A stretch of 45,751 bases of DNA from DATCDE01 sp038252405 (GTDB lineage Bacteria > Actinomycetota > Actinomycetes > Prado026), in contig JBBSAJ010000018.1 of assembly GCA_038252405.1 (NCBI GenBank), positions 1 to 45,751 of the forward strand, written 5' to 3'. Below are positions 1 to 8,838 of this stretch, one piece after another. Within the stretch, counting starts at the first letter, position 1, and every line of letters begins with the position of its first letter. The position numbers and the translations under genes were made by a program. Below the pieces are notes generated by a model that saw nothing but the letters and a program-made list of their open reading frames with translations, did not search any database and was not told the origin of the DNA.

Positions 1-1
1 C

Positions 2-58
2 ACCCAAGACCAAATCAGCGAGATCTTCGACCTCACCCGGTGGGCGCCACGGACTTAG
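2..58 (+). CDS. C-terminal end of a gene cut by the window edge, possibly a transposase
   Basis: An open frame enters from the left edge and stops at a TAG at 56-58, giving 18 residues that end in L-T-R-W-A-P-R-T. An ending of this kind with a Trp near the terminus recalls the tails of some actinobacterial insertion-sequence transposases. That is an impression from memory and not a family assignment, because too little is visible. The next 175 bases hold no gene, and no terminal inverted repeat could be fixed. Confidence 0.3.
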   Translation, partial: TQDQISEIFDLTRWAPRT

Positions 59-147
59 GTCATACACCTCAACCCGCCACGCAAGGCTGTGACCTGCAGG
101 TATAGGACTCAACGCCGAGATAGCCCGGAAACTCCAGCTAGCCGGCG

Positions 148-186
148 CTCACCCGGCGCTCACCCGGTCCTCATCGTCCTCTCATC
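148..186 (+). promoter_or_regulatory. four CTCA boxes phased at 11 bp (response-regulator-like operator)
   Basis: CTCAYC occurs at 148, 159, 170 and 181, always 11 bp apart. The first two units are identical over 11 bp and the last two are degenerate. Direct repeats spaced by one helical turn are the usual layout for OmpR/PhoB-family response regulators, which bind side by side on one DNA face. The array ends about 48 bases before the start codon of the small membrane protein gene at 234, so it is probably that gene's operator or activator site. The regulator is not in the window. Confidence 0.55.
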
Positions 187-233
187 GAAGTTGCCGAGGT
201 TCGAGCCGGACGTTCCCCGACTCGAGGAGAGCA

Positions 234-641
234 ATGAGCCACCCGCGCCGTCGCGACGCAGGTCTTCGCCGGATCAACACCCTCACCGGTGGCGTCGCCA
301 TGGTGGCCCTCGTCGGCACGGGCGTCGTGGGGGTCGCCGCGTTCCACGACGACGAGGCCAGGGCCGCCGCGCGGGAGGCGAGCGCCGCGAAGGTGGCGCC
401 GTCGCCCCAGCCGGCCGTGCCGACCGCGCAGCAGCCTGCTGCGAGCGTGTCAGCCGCTCCTCGCGCCACCGCCCCGGCGAAGGCAACGGCGTCGGCCCGG
501 CCCGCAGCGCCGTCCCATGCGGTCACCAAGCCGAGCGCGAAGCCGGTTGCCAAGCCGACGCCGCTGGCGGCCCCACCTGCGCCGGTGGTCCAGGCCCCGC
601 CGCCGCCCAGCCCGCCGTCCGGCCAGTCCAGCGGCTCCTGA
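234..641 (+). CDS. small membrane-anchored Ala/Pro-rich protein of unknown function
   Basis: This is a 135-residue protein of no family I recognise. A short basic N-terminus (residues 1-14) is followed by one hydrophobic segment at about 18-37. The rest, residues 40-135, is low complexity and dominated by Ala, Pro, Ser and Lys, with a proline run near the end. This suggests a single-pass protein with a disordered extracytoplasmic tail that might cross the cell wall. The ATG at 234 is preceded by a clear GAGGAGAG ribosome-binding site at 224-231, which supports this frame over the overlapping ones. A phased CTCA array lies just upstream, so expression is probably controlled by a two-component system. 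No partner gene follows; the next 300 bases are intergenic and contain the first 49-nt repeat pair. Confidence 0.6.
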   Translation: MSHPRRRDAGLRRINTLTGGVAMVALVGTGVVGVAAFHDDEARAAAREASAAKVAPSPQPAVPTAQQPAASVSAAPRATAPAKATASARPAAPSHAVTKPSAKPVAKPTPLAAPPAPVVQAPPPPSPPSGQSSGS

Positions 642-656
642 CCCACTCCCCTCCCG

Positions 657-705
657 CATGAAGGGTCCCTTCTGTGCGCAAGGCTGAACAGACCCACCCT
701 TCACA
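657..705 (+). repeat. 49-nt repeat element, copy 1 (+)
   Basis: The copy begins CATGAAGGGTCCCTTCTGTG and ends near ACCCTTCA at 696-703. TGAAGGGT (659-666) and ACCCTTCA form a perfect 8-bp terminal inverted repeat. It is the diverged left partner of the pair with copy 2. Confidence 0.85.
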
Positions 706-855
706 GCAGGCGAACGAGGCGTCGGACAGGGCTGCTTGGGACGCCGGTCCGTTCGGTGATCACCGTGAGCGGTCGCGCTGCGCCGATGTCTGGCCGGTTC
801 CGACCGTGAACAGTGATCTTGGACGACGAGTCGACAGGCTGTCGCGGCGGACGGA

Positions 856-904
856 GATGAAGGCGCGGTTGTTGCGACTACACGCACAGAAGGGCACCTC
901 CATG
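856..904 (-). repeat. 49-nt repeat element, copy 2 (-)
   Basis: Read on the minus strand it begins CATGGAGGTGCCCTTCTGTG, matching the conserved left arm of the family with one change. It faces copy 1 across a 150-nt spacer. Its variable centre differs from that of copy 1. Confidence 0.85.
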
Positions 905-939
905 CGGGAGGGGAGCAGCCGGTCAGGCAGGGGACCTGC

Positions 940-2370
940 TCAGCTGCGACGCTGCAGAATCGGGTAGCCGCTCACCGTGGCGTCGCTGGCGTAGTGCTGC
1001 AGCAGGATCCGGCTGAGCCGTCCGGTCGGGTCCACCGCAGCCGGCCGCTGATACAGCACCACGTAGCGCGGCCCGCCGGGTGAGGCCAGCCAGCTGGCCA
1101 GCCGCTTCACCGCACCGGGGATGCGGACGACGCTCTCGCCCCACAGGTAGGGGTAGTGCGTGCTGCGGCCGGCCTCCAGGTAGATCTCGGCCCCCGCGAC
1201 GAACGCGTACACGGTGTCCTGCGGCCTGGAGTGGACCCGCAGCCAGCTGGCGACGGACGGCGCGGTCAGCTGGGTCTGGTTGTGGACGACGAACGCGTCC
1301 CGGCTGGCCGGGGGACTGGTCGCCAGGTGGACCTGCACGGCCAGCGGCACCGCCACGGCCAGGGCGACCAGCCCCACCGCCGTCCGCCGGCGCACGGCGG
1401 CCGCGGCCAAGCCGAGCAGGACGGCCAGCGGCAGCACCGTCTGCACCCAATAGTGCGGGTTGCCGAACGGGCTGGCCAGCACCGCGAGGACGGCGCCGGC
1501 CGCCCACAGCACGGCCGGCCACCAGGCGTGGCGCAGCCGCAGGACGACGGCCAGGCCGAGCGCAGCGCCCAGCGCGACACCCAGGAGGTCCGGAGCGATG
1601 TAGCGAGCGGTGCGCAGGGTGGCTGTCAGCCGTCCGTCCAGCGTCAGTGTGCCGGCGACGCCCGCCTGGAACGACACGACCGCGAACCACCAGGCACGCC
1701 AACCGACCGCTGCTGCCCACAGGAGGGTGCCACCCAGCGGGATCGCCGTCCCGCCGACGGCCAGCGGCAGTGCGCGGCGGCGGTCGGCCGACACCGCGGC
1801 CACCGCGAACACGACGGTGAGGGAGTCGACCGCGGACTGCTTGACCAGCATGGCTGAGGTGGCGAGCAGCCCCGCAGCGAGCAGCCAGCGGGAGGCGATC
1901 CGCCCGGCGCGCCACCACAGCGCCAGCACAGCACCCCAGCCGCCGACGGCTGCCGCGATGATCTCGCCGTTGAACTCGTAGCCCTCGACGAACGCTCCGG
2001 CCAGGAGCACTGCGGCGACCAGCCCGGCGGCGATCCCAGCCCGGCGGCCGGCGATGGCCCAGGCGGCGGACGTGGCAGCCAGCGCCGCCGACACCGCGGC
2101 CACCACAGCCAGCGCTCGGACTCCGGCCGGGCTGTAGGAGACCGCCGCCGCGGCACGGAACGCCAGCAGCAGGCCCTGCGGCCGGTCGACCCACGCCGCC
2201 GGGGAGTACAGCCGGGCGCCCTCCGCCCAGTTGCGGGCGATGTAGGCGTAGCCGCCCTCGTCCGGGTCGAGCGGCACGGCGAACAGCGGCAGCCGGACCA
2301 GGACGGCGGTCACGACGACGACGGCCAGCCCGACCAGCCCGGCCCGGCGGGGGAGTGGTCGGGGTTTCAC
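940..2370 (-). CDS. multi-pass membrane glycosyltransferase (GT39/ArnT-like)
   Basis: This 476-residue integral membrane protein resembles the GT-C glycosyltransferases of family GT39 (PMT/ArnT type). These enzymes move a sugar from a polyprenyl-phosphate donor to an acceptor on the outer face of the membrane. After a first membrane helix (about 11-33) comes an extracytoplasmic loop with the acidic pair D37-E38 in L-D-P-D-E-G-G-Y, then D62-R-P-Q-G. This is the usual place of the catalytic Asp-Glu motif. About ten further hydrophobic segments follow, ending in a short soluble domain. Two acidic residues next to the aromatic-rich loop fit the family, but donor and acceptor cannot be told. The start is the GTG at 2370. 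The gene ends facing the 49-nt repeat pair and is probably monocistronic. Confidence 0.75.
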   Translation of the reverse strand: MKPRPLPRRAGLVGLAVVVVTAVLVRLPLFAVPLDPDEGGYAYIARNWAEGARLYSPAAWVDRPQGLLLAFRAAAAVSYSPAGVRALAVVAAVSAALAATSAAWAIAGRRAGIAAGLVAAVLLAGAFVEGYEFNGEIIAAAVGGWGAVLALWWRAGRIASRWLLAAGLLATSAMLVKQSAVDSLTVVFAVAAVSADRRRALPLAVGGTAIPLGGTLLWAAAVGWRAWWFAVVSFQAGVAGTLTLDGRLTATLRTARYIAPDLLGVALGAALGLAVVLRLRHAWWPAVLWAAGAVLAVLASPFGNPHYWVQTVLPLAVLLGLAAAAVRRRTAVGLVALAVAVPLAVQVHLATSPPASRDAFVVHNQTQLTAPSVASWLRVHSRPQDTVYAFVAGAEIYLEAGRSTHYPYLWGESVVRIPGAVKRLASWLASPGGPRYVVLYQRPAAVDPTGRLSRILLQHYASDATVSGYPILQRRS

Positions 2371-2418
2371 CGCATCATCATGCGTCGGGCGCGGCTAGAG
2401 CGGCGGGTCGGACGCGTT

Positions 2419-2441
2419 CGGCCGCCCAAGACGGGCGGCCG
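2419..2441 (-). terminator. 9-bp GC-rich hairpin between DUF7455 gene and glycosyltransferase
   Basis: CGGCCGCCC (2419-2427) and GGGCGGCCG (2433-2441) form a perfect 9-bp stem with a 5-nt loop. It lies 18 bases past the stop of the minus-strand DUF7455 gene. There is no T-run, as is common for actinobacterial terminators. It could equally act within the leader of the downstream glycosyltransferase gene. Confidence 0.6.
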
Positions 2442-2458
2442 CACCCTTCAGGCGGGGG

Positions 2459-2689
2459 TCAGCGCTCCTCGAGCGGCGCGATGGGGCTGACCTCTTCGAG
2501 CCGGTCGGTCTCGTCGTGCACGTGCGCCCCCGCGGCCTCCAGGGCCGGCCGGTACGCCTTGGCGTGGTGGGCGCAGAAGAGCAGCTCTCCGCCGGTTACC
2601 AGCCTCACGCGGACATAGGCCTGGGCGCCGCAACGGTCGCAGCGGTCGGCAGCAGTCAGCGCGGTGTTGGGAGCCAGAGCTGTCGTCAC
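2459..2689 (-). CDS. DUF7455 zinc-ribbon-like small protein
   Basis: This 76-residue protein belongs to the actinobacterial DUF7455 family, recognised from T-A-A-D-R-C-D-R-C-G-A-Q-A-Y-V followed by L-L-F-C-A-H-H-A. The C-x2-C pair and the later C-x2-H cluster look like the four ligands of a small zinc site. The molecular role is not known. The frame opens at 2740, but the GTG at 2689 is the better start: it has GGAGG just upstream and gives the N-terminus seen in the family. It is divergent from parE across 179 bases. To my knowledge this zinc protein often lies near type II topoisomerase or sigma-factor genes in actinobacteria. Confidence 0.85.
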   Translation of the reverse strand: MTTALAPNTALTAADRCDRCGAQAYVRVRLVTGGELLFCAHHAKAYRPALEAAGAHVHDETDRLEEVSPIAPLEER

Positions 2690-2855
2690 GTCGCCTCCGG
2701 GGATCTGCAGAGTGTTCACCCTGGGACAACATCGTGGCACCCCCGAACCCTTCCCGGTTGCATCTGCGTGTCGGGTTCGCTCTCCGCGTAGTCGTCACAT
2801 GTGCACGAACGGGCCGTGCACCGTGCGCCTGACCGGCACGGTCGGCCACCGAAGG

Positions 2856-2861
2856 TAACCT
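2856..2861 (+). promoter_or_regulatory. -10 element of parE (leaderless)
   Basis: TAACCT lies exactly 7 nt before the GTG at 2869, with no ribosome-binding site between, which fits a transcript beginning at or next to the start codon. Confidence 0.6.
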
Positions 2862-2868
2862 CGCCCCC

Positions 2869-4956
2869 GTGACCGCAGCACCCGTGGAGACCGCGCCGAC
2901 CTCGGACTACACCGCCCGGCACCTGTCCGTGCTCGAGGGCCTGGACGCGGTGCGCAAGCGCCCAGGGATGTACATCGGGTCCACCGACGAGCGCGGGCTC
3001 ATGCACTGCCTGTGGGAGATCATCGACAACGCCGTCGACGAGGCACTGGCCGGCCAGTGCACCAGGATCGACGTCGTGCTGGCCGCGGACGGTTCCGCCG
3101 AGGTCCGCGACAACGGTCGCGGCATTCCTGTGGACGTCGAGCCCAAGACCGGACTCACCGGCGTCGAGCTGGTCATGACCCGCCTGCACGCCGGCGGCAA
3201 GTTCGGCGGTGGCTCGTACGCCGCGTCCGGCGGCCTGCACGGCGTCGGCGCATCGGTCGTCAACGCGCTCTCGTCCCGGCTGGACGTGGAGGTCGACCGT
3301 GGCGGCACCGTGCACACGATGTCCTTCCGCCGCGGGGTCCCCGGGGTGTTCGCTGCGGACGGCCCGTCGGCGGCGTTCACCGAGTCCGGCGGGCTCCGGG
3401 CGGCGGGCAAGGTGCCGCGCAAGGTCACCGGCACCCGGGTGCGCTGGTGGGCCGACCACCAGGTGTTCCTCAAGGAGGCCACCTACTCGTTGCCGGACCT
3501 GCACGACCGGGCCCGGCAGACCTCGTTCCTGGTGCCCGGCTTGATGATCGTGGTGCGCGACGCGCGCGACCCGGCCGCCGTCGACGAGCAGGTGTTCCAC
3601 CACTCCGGCGGGATCTCGGAGTACTGCGAGTTCCTGGCCCCCGACCCGGTGCTGGTCGACGTGCTGCGGCTGCAGGGCACCGGGAGCTTCCGCGAGACCG
3701 TGCCGGTGCTCGACGAGAAGGGGCAGCTCACCCCGCAGGAGGTCGAGCGCGAGCTCGGTGTGGACGTGGCGCTGCGCTGGGGCACCGGCTACGACACGAC
3801 CGTGCGGTCGTTCGTCAACATCATCGCCACCCCCAAGGGCGGCACCCACCTGGCCGGGTTCGAGCGCTCACTGGCCAAGACCTTCAACGAGCAGCTGCGG
3901 GCCAGCCGCGTGCTGCGGGCCAACGAGGATGACGTCAACAAGGACGACGTCCTCGAGGGTCTCACGGCCGTGGTCACGGTGCGGCTGGCCGAGCCGCAGT
4001 TCGAGGGCCAGACGAAGGAGGTGCTCGGGACGCCGGCGGCCACGCGCATCGTGTCCACCGTCGTGTCCCGCGAGCTCAAGGCGTTCCTCACCTCGACCAA
4101 GCGGGCCGACAAGCAGGCCGCCCGCTCGTTGCTGGAGAAGGTGGCCGCAGCGGCCCGCACCCGGATCGCGGCCCGGCAGCACAAGGAGCACCAGCGCCGC
4201 AAGAACGCCCTGGAGACCTCCTCGCTGCCGGCCAAGCTGGCCGACTGCCGCAGCGACGACGTCGACCGCAGCGAGCTGTTCATCGTCGAGGGCGACAGCG
4301 CCCTGGGCACCGCGAAGGTGGCTCGGGACAGCGAGTACCAGGCGCTGCTGCCGATCCGGGGCAAGATCCTCAACGTGCAGAAGGCCTCCCCGTCGGACCT
4401 GTTCAAGAACGCCGAGTGCGCGGCGATCATCCAGGTGATCGGGGCCGGCTCGGGGCGCACCTTCGACCTGGAGGCCGCGCGGTACGGCAAGGTCATCGTG
4501 ATGACCGACGCCGACATCGACGGTGCGCACATCCGCACCCTGCTGCTCACCCTGGTCTTCCGCACCATGCGGCCGCTGCTGGAGGCCGGGCGGGTGTTCG
4601 CCGCCGTCCCGCCGCTGCACCGGGTCGAGGTCATCACCGGCGGCGGCAAGAAGAACGAGTACCTGTACACCTACTCCGACGCCGAGCTGCACCGGGTGCT
4701 GGCCGACCTGGACCGCAAGGGCCGGCGGATCAAGGACCCGATCCAGCGCTACAAGGGCCTCGGCGAGATGGACGCCGCCCAGCTGCGCGAGACGACCATG
4801 GACCCGCGCCAGCGCACGCTGCGCCGGGTGACCCTGCCCGACGCCGAGGCCGCCGAGCGGATGTTCGAGCTGCTCATGGGCAACGACGTCGCCCCGCGGC
4901 GGGAGTTCATCATCGCCGGGGCCGACGCGCTCGACCGCAGCCGCATCGACGCCTGA
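2869..4956 (+). CDS. parE: type II topoisomerase subunit B (topoisomerase IV ParE type)
   Basis: This 695-residue ATPase subunit of a type IIA DNA topoisomerase supplies ATP-driven strand passage to the ParC-like partner. The GHKL ATPase domain shows E50 and N54 (E-I-I-D-N), D-N-G-R-G-I-P and G-G-L-H-G-V-G, with the transducer lysine at K383 (Q-T-K). The TOPRIM domain has E474 in V-E-G-D-S-A and D547 in the M-T-D-A-D-I-D motif. The C-terminus carries Q-L-R-E-T-T-M-D-P. The start is the GTG at 2869. I call it ParE and not GyrB because it is not beside dnaA/recF and the A subunit in this window lacks a GyrA box. The A subunit is encoded 1.3 kb further on, on the other strand, so the pair does not form an operon. 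Confidence 0.88.
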   Translation: MTAAPVETAPTSDYTARHLSVLEGLDAVRKRPGMYIGSTDERGLMHCLWEIIDNAVDEALAGQCTRIDVVLAADGSAEVRDNGRGIPVDVEPKTGLTGVELVMTRLHAGGKFGGGSYAASGGLHGVGASVVNALSSRLDVEVDRGGTVHTMSFRRGVPGVFAADGPSAAFTESGGLRAAGKVPRKVTGTRVRWWADHQVFLKEATYSLPDLHDRARQTSFLVPGLMIVVRDARDPAAVDEQVFHHSGGISEYCEFLAPDPVLVDVLRLQGTGSFRETVPVLDEKGQLTPQEVERELGVDVALRWGTGYDTTVRSFVNIIATPKGGTHLAGFERSLAKTFNEQLRASRVLRANEDDVNKDDVLEGLTAVVTVRLAEPQFEGQTKEVLGTPAATRIVSTVVSRELKAFLTSTKRADKQAARSLLEKVAAAARTRIAARQHKEHQRRKNALETSSLPAKLADCRSDDVDRSELFIVEGDSALGTAKVARDSEYQALLPIRGKILNVQKASPSDLFKNAECAAIIQVIGAGSGRTFDLEAARYGKVIVMTDADIDGAHIRTLLLTLVFRTMRPLLEAGRVFAAVPPLHRVEVITGGGKKNEYLYTYSDAELHRVLADLDRKGRRIKDPIQRYKGLGEMDAAQLRETTMDPRQRTLRRVTLPDAEAAERMFELLMGNDVAPRREFIIAGADALDRSRIDA

Positions 4957-5000
4957 CCCTCCCCGCGCCGCAGGAGCCCGTCCCTCGCACGAACGCCCTG

Positions 5001-5049
5001 CATGAAGGTGCCCTTCTGTGCGCAAGGCCGCAACACCCCACCCTTCATA
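5001..5049 (+). repeat. 49-nt repeat element, copy 3 (+)
   Basis: This is the best match to the family consensus, with left arm CATGAAGGTGCCCTTCTGTG and right end CCACCCTTCAT. It lies 44 bases past the parE stop and is paired with copy 4. Confidence 0.9.
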
Positions 5050-5077
5050 GGAGGCCGGGTCGCGGGCTGCGGTGTCT

Positions 5078-5126
5078 CATGAAGGTGCGCTTTGTGCGGC
5101 GTTGCGCACAGAAGGGCACCTTCATG
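5078..5126 (-). repeat. 49-nt repeat element, copy 4 (-)
   Basis: This copy is inverted relative to copy 3. Its ends form a perfect 11-bp inverted repeat (CATGAAGGTGC at 5078-5088, GCACCTTCATG at 5116-5126). With a further TGTGCG/CGCACA pairing inside, almost the whole element can fold into one long imperfect hairpin. Confidence 0.9.
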
Positions 5127-5162
5127 CGGCTGGAGCGGTAGCGGTCACCTCCCTGGGGCCTC

Positions 5163-5168
5163 TACGTT
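5163..5168 (+). promoter_or_regulatory. -10 element of the 89-aa membrane protein gene
   Basis: TACGTT lies 6 nt before the ATG at 5175, matching the leaderless pattern seen elsewhere in the window. Confidence 0.45.
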
Positions 5169-5174
5169 CGTCGC

Positions 5175-5444
5175 ATGTGCTGTCTGCTGGCGGTCGGCTC
5201 GTTCATCGGTCCACGCGTGGCGTTGATCCTCGCCTGGCTGTTCACCTCCGAGGTGGACCAGGCGTACTCCGGCTTCTGGGTGCCGTTCGTCGGGCTCATC
5301 CTGCTGCCCTGGACGACGCTCATGTACGCCCTGGCCTACGCGCCAGTCATCGGGGTCACCGGCTTCTGGGGGCCGGTCCTGGTGGTGCTGGGGCTGCTCG
5401 CGGACCTCAGCTCGTACGGGGCCGGGTCCCGGGCGCGGCGCTGA
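5175..5444 (+). CDS. small integral membrane protein, conserved, unknown function
   Basis: This 89-residue hydrophobic protein has two or three membrane segments (about 3-22, 34-55 and 58-78). A Cys pair at residues 2-3 opens the first helix and L-P-W-T-T-L-M-Y lies in the second. Similar short actinobacterial proteins exist as uncharacterised families, and no function can be given. A -10-like box 6 nt before the ATG supports a leaderless start here. The last 38 bases overlap the end of the convergent Apd1-like gene, so at least the tail of one of these two proteins is constrained by the other. Confidence 0.65.
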   Translation: MCCLLAVGSFIGPRVALILAWLFTSEVDQAYSGFWVPFVGLILLPWTTLMYALAYAPVIGVTGFWGPVLVVLGLLADLSSYGAGSRARR

Positions 5445-6278
5445 CGGCACCGAGGACGGCGGTGTAGGCGGTCCCGCCGACCTCCTCGCCGGTGCAGCTC
5501 TCCCGGCGGGGCGCCAGCACGGACGACGTCACGGAGACGTCGACCGGGCCGTCCGTACCGTGCACCCGCCACTGGGCATGGTCACCGGTGACGGTCAGCG
5601 GGTGCGGGCGCGCCGCCCCGGCCGCGGCCAGCACGGCCAGCTCGGCGGCCTGCGCGGGGCGGGTCAGCGCCGTGCGGCCACGACAGGCGCCGAGTGACAG
5701 GGAGGCGGCGTCCGGGCCGCCGTAGAGGAACCCGTCGGGCAGGGACAAGACGGTGGGCGCGAACCGGTGCCCGCCCAGGTGCGAGGACTCCCAGACCCGC
5801 CCCGGATGCCCCTGCGCGAGGGTCGCCACCGCCGGCCGACCCAAAACCGCGCAGCAGGCGTCCCGGCGGGCGTTCGTGCAGACCAGCAGCAGCGGCTCGG
5901 GGTCCGGCGCCCCGAGGGCCGGCCGCCGCCCGGCGGCCAGCGCGGAGAGATCGAGGTCGAGCAGCACGGCCGGGTCGTCGACGACCGCGTGCTGCAGCCA
6001 TGGCTCGGCGTCCGGCCCGGTGTGCGCGAGCCACAGCTGCCGAGGACACCGCTCGTGCTGGTCGGGGTGCGGCCCGGGACGCCGGATCAGCACGACGGTG
6101 ACCGGCACCCCCTCGGTGCGCCCGGTGAGCGCGCGGCCGATGGCCCGGTCGAGGTGGCTGTCCAGCAGCGCCTTGCGGCCCCACGGGCCGGGCTGCTCGA
6201 GGACCACCCAGGTGCGCACGTGCGGCGCGGTGGCCGCGAGCGGCTCACCCGACGTGCGGGCCAGCGTGGAGCAGACCG

Positions 6279-6282
<4 letters not shown>
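5407..6282 (-). CDS. sucrase/ferredoxin-like (Apd1-type) [2Fe-2S] protein
   Basis: This 291-residue protein is of the Suc_Fer-like thioredoxin-fold family. The family signature is clear: C135-T-N-A-R-R-D-A-C143-C144, then W-E-S-S-H168-L-G-G-H172-R-F-A-P, then L-P-D-G-F-L-Y-G. In yeast Apd1 the [2Fe-2S] cluster is held by a C-x8-C pair and an H-x3-H pair. Here C135/C144 and H168/H172 have exactly those spacings. It is probably a soluble cytoplasmic redox protein; its partner is unknown. The GTG start at 6282 overlaps the parC stop by 4 nt (GTGA), so translation is coupled to the topoisomerase gene. The 3' end overlaps the convergent small membrane protein gene by 38 bases. Confidence 0.82.
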
Positions 6283-8756
<2,474 letters not shown>

Positions 8757-8838
8757 GCGGGCAGGACTCCTTGGGGACGGCGGCACGGCCATTGTGGCCG
8801 ACGCCGCCGACTGCCCGGCGGAGCGACCCGCGTCCAGG

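Larger units (their letters stand above)
642..939. other. convergent intergenic region carrying a 49-nt repeat pair
   Basis: This gap between a + gene and a - gene has no coding frame with a ribosome-binding site. It holds two inverted copies of the 49-nt element (657-705 and 856-904). Between them lies a 150-base spacer with the perfect 12-bp palindrome CGGTGATCACCG at 754-765. Nothing else was recognised. Confidence 0.7.

Noticed and set aside
89..661. 190-codon frame overlapping the small membrane protein gene
   Set aside because: No ribosome-binding site is visible and the product is Arg/Pro-rich without a domain. The frame at 234-641 has GAGGAGAG and a membrane segment.
2690..2740. ATG at 2740 as start of the DUF7455 gene
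   Set aside because: The extra 17 residues are not like the family, and the GTG at 2689 has GGAGG at the right distance.
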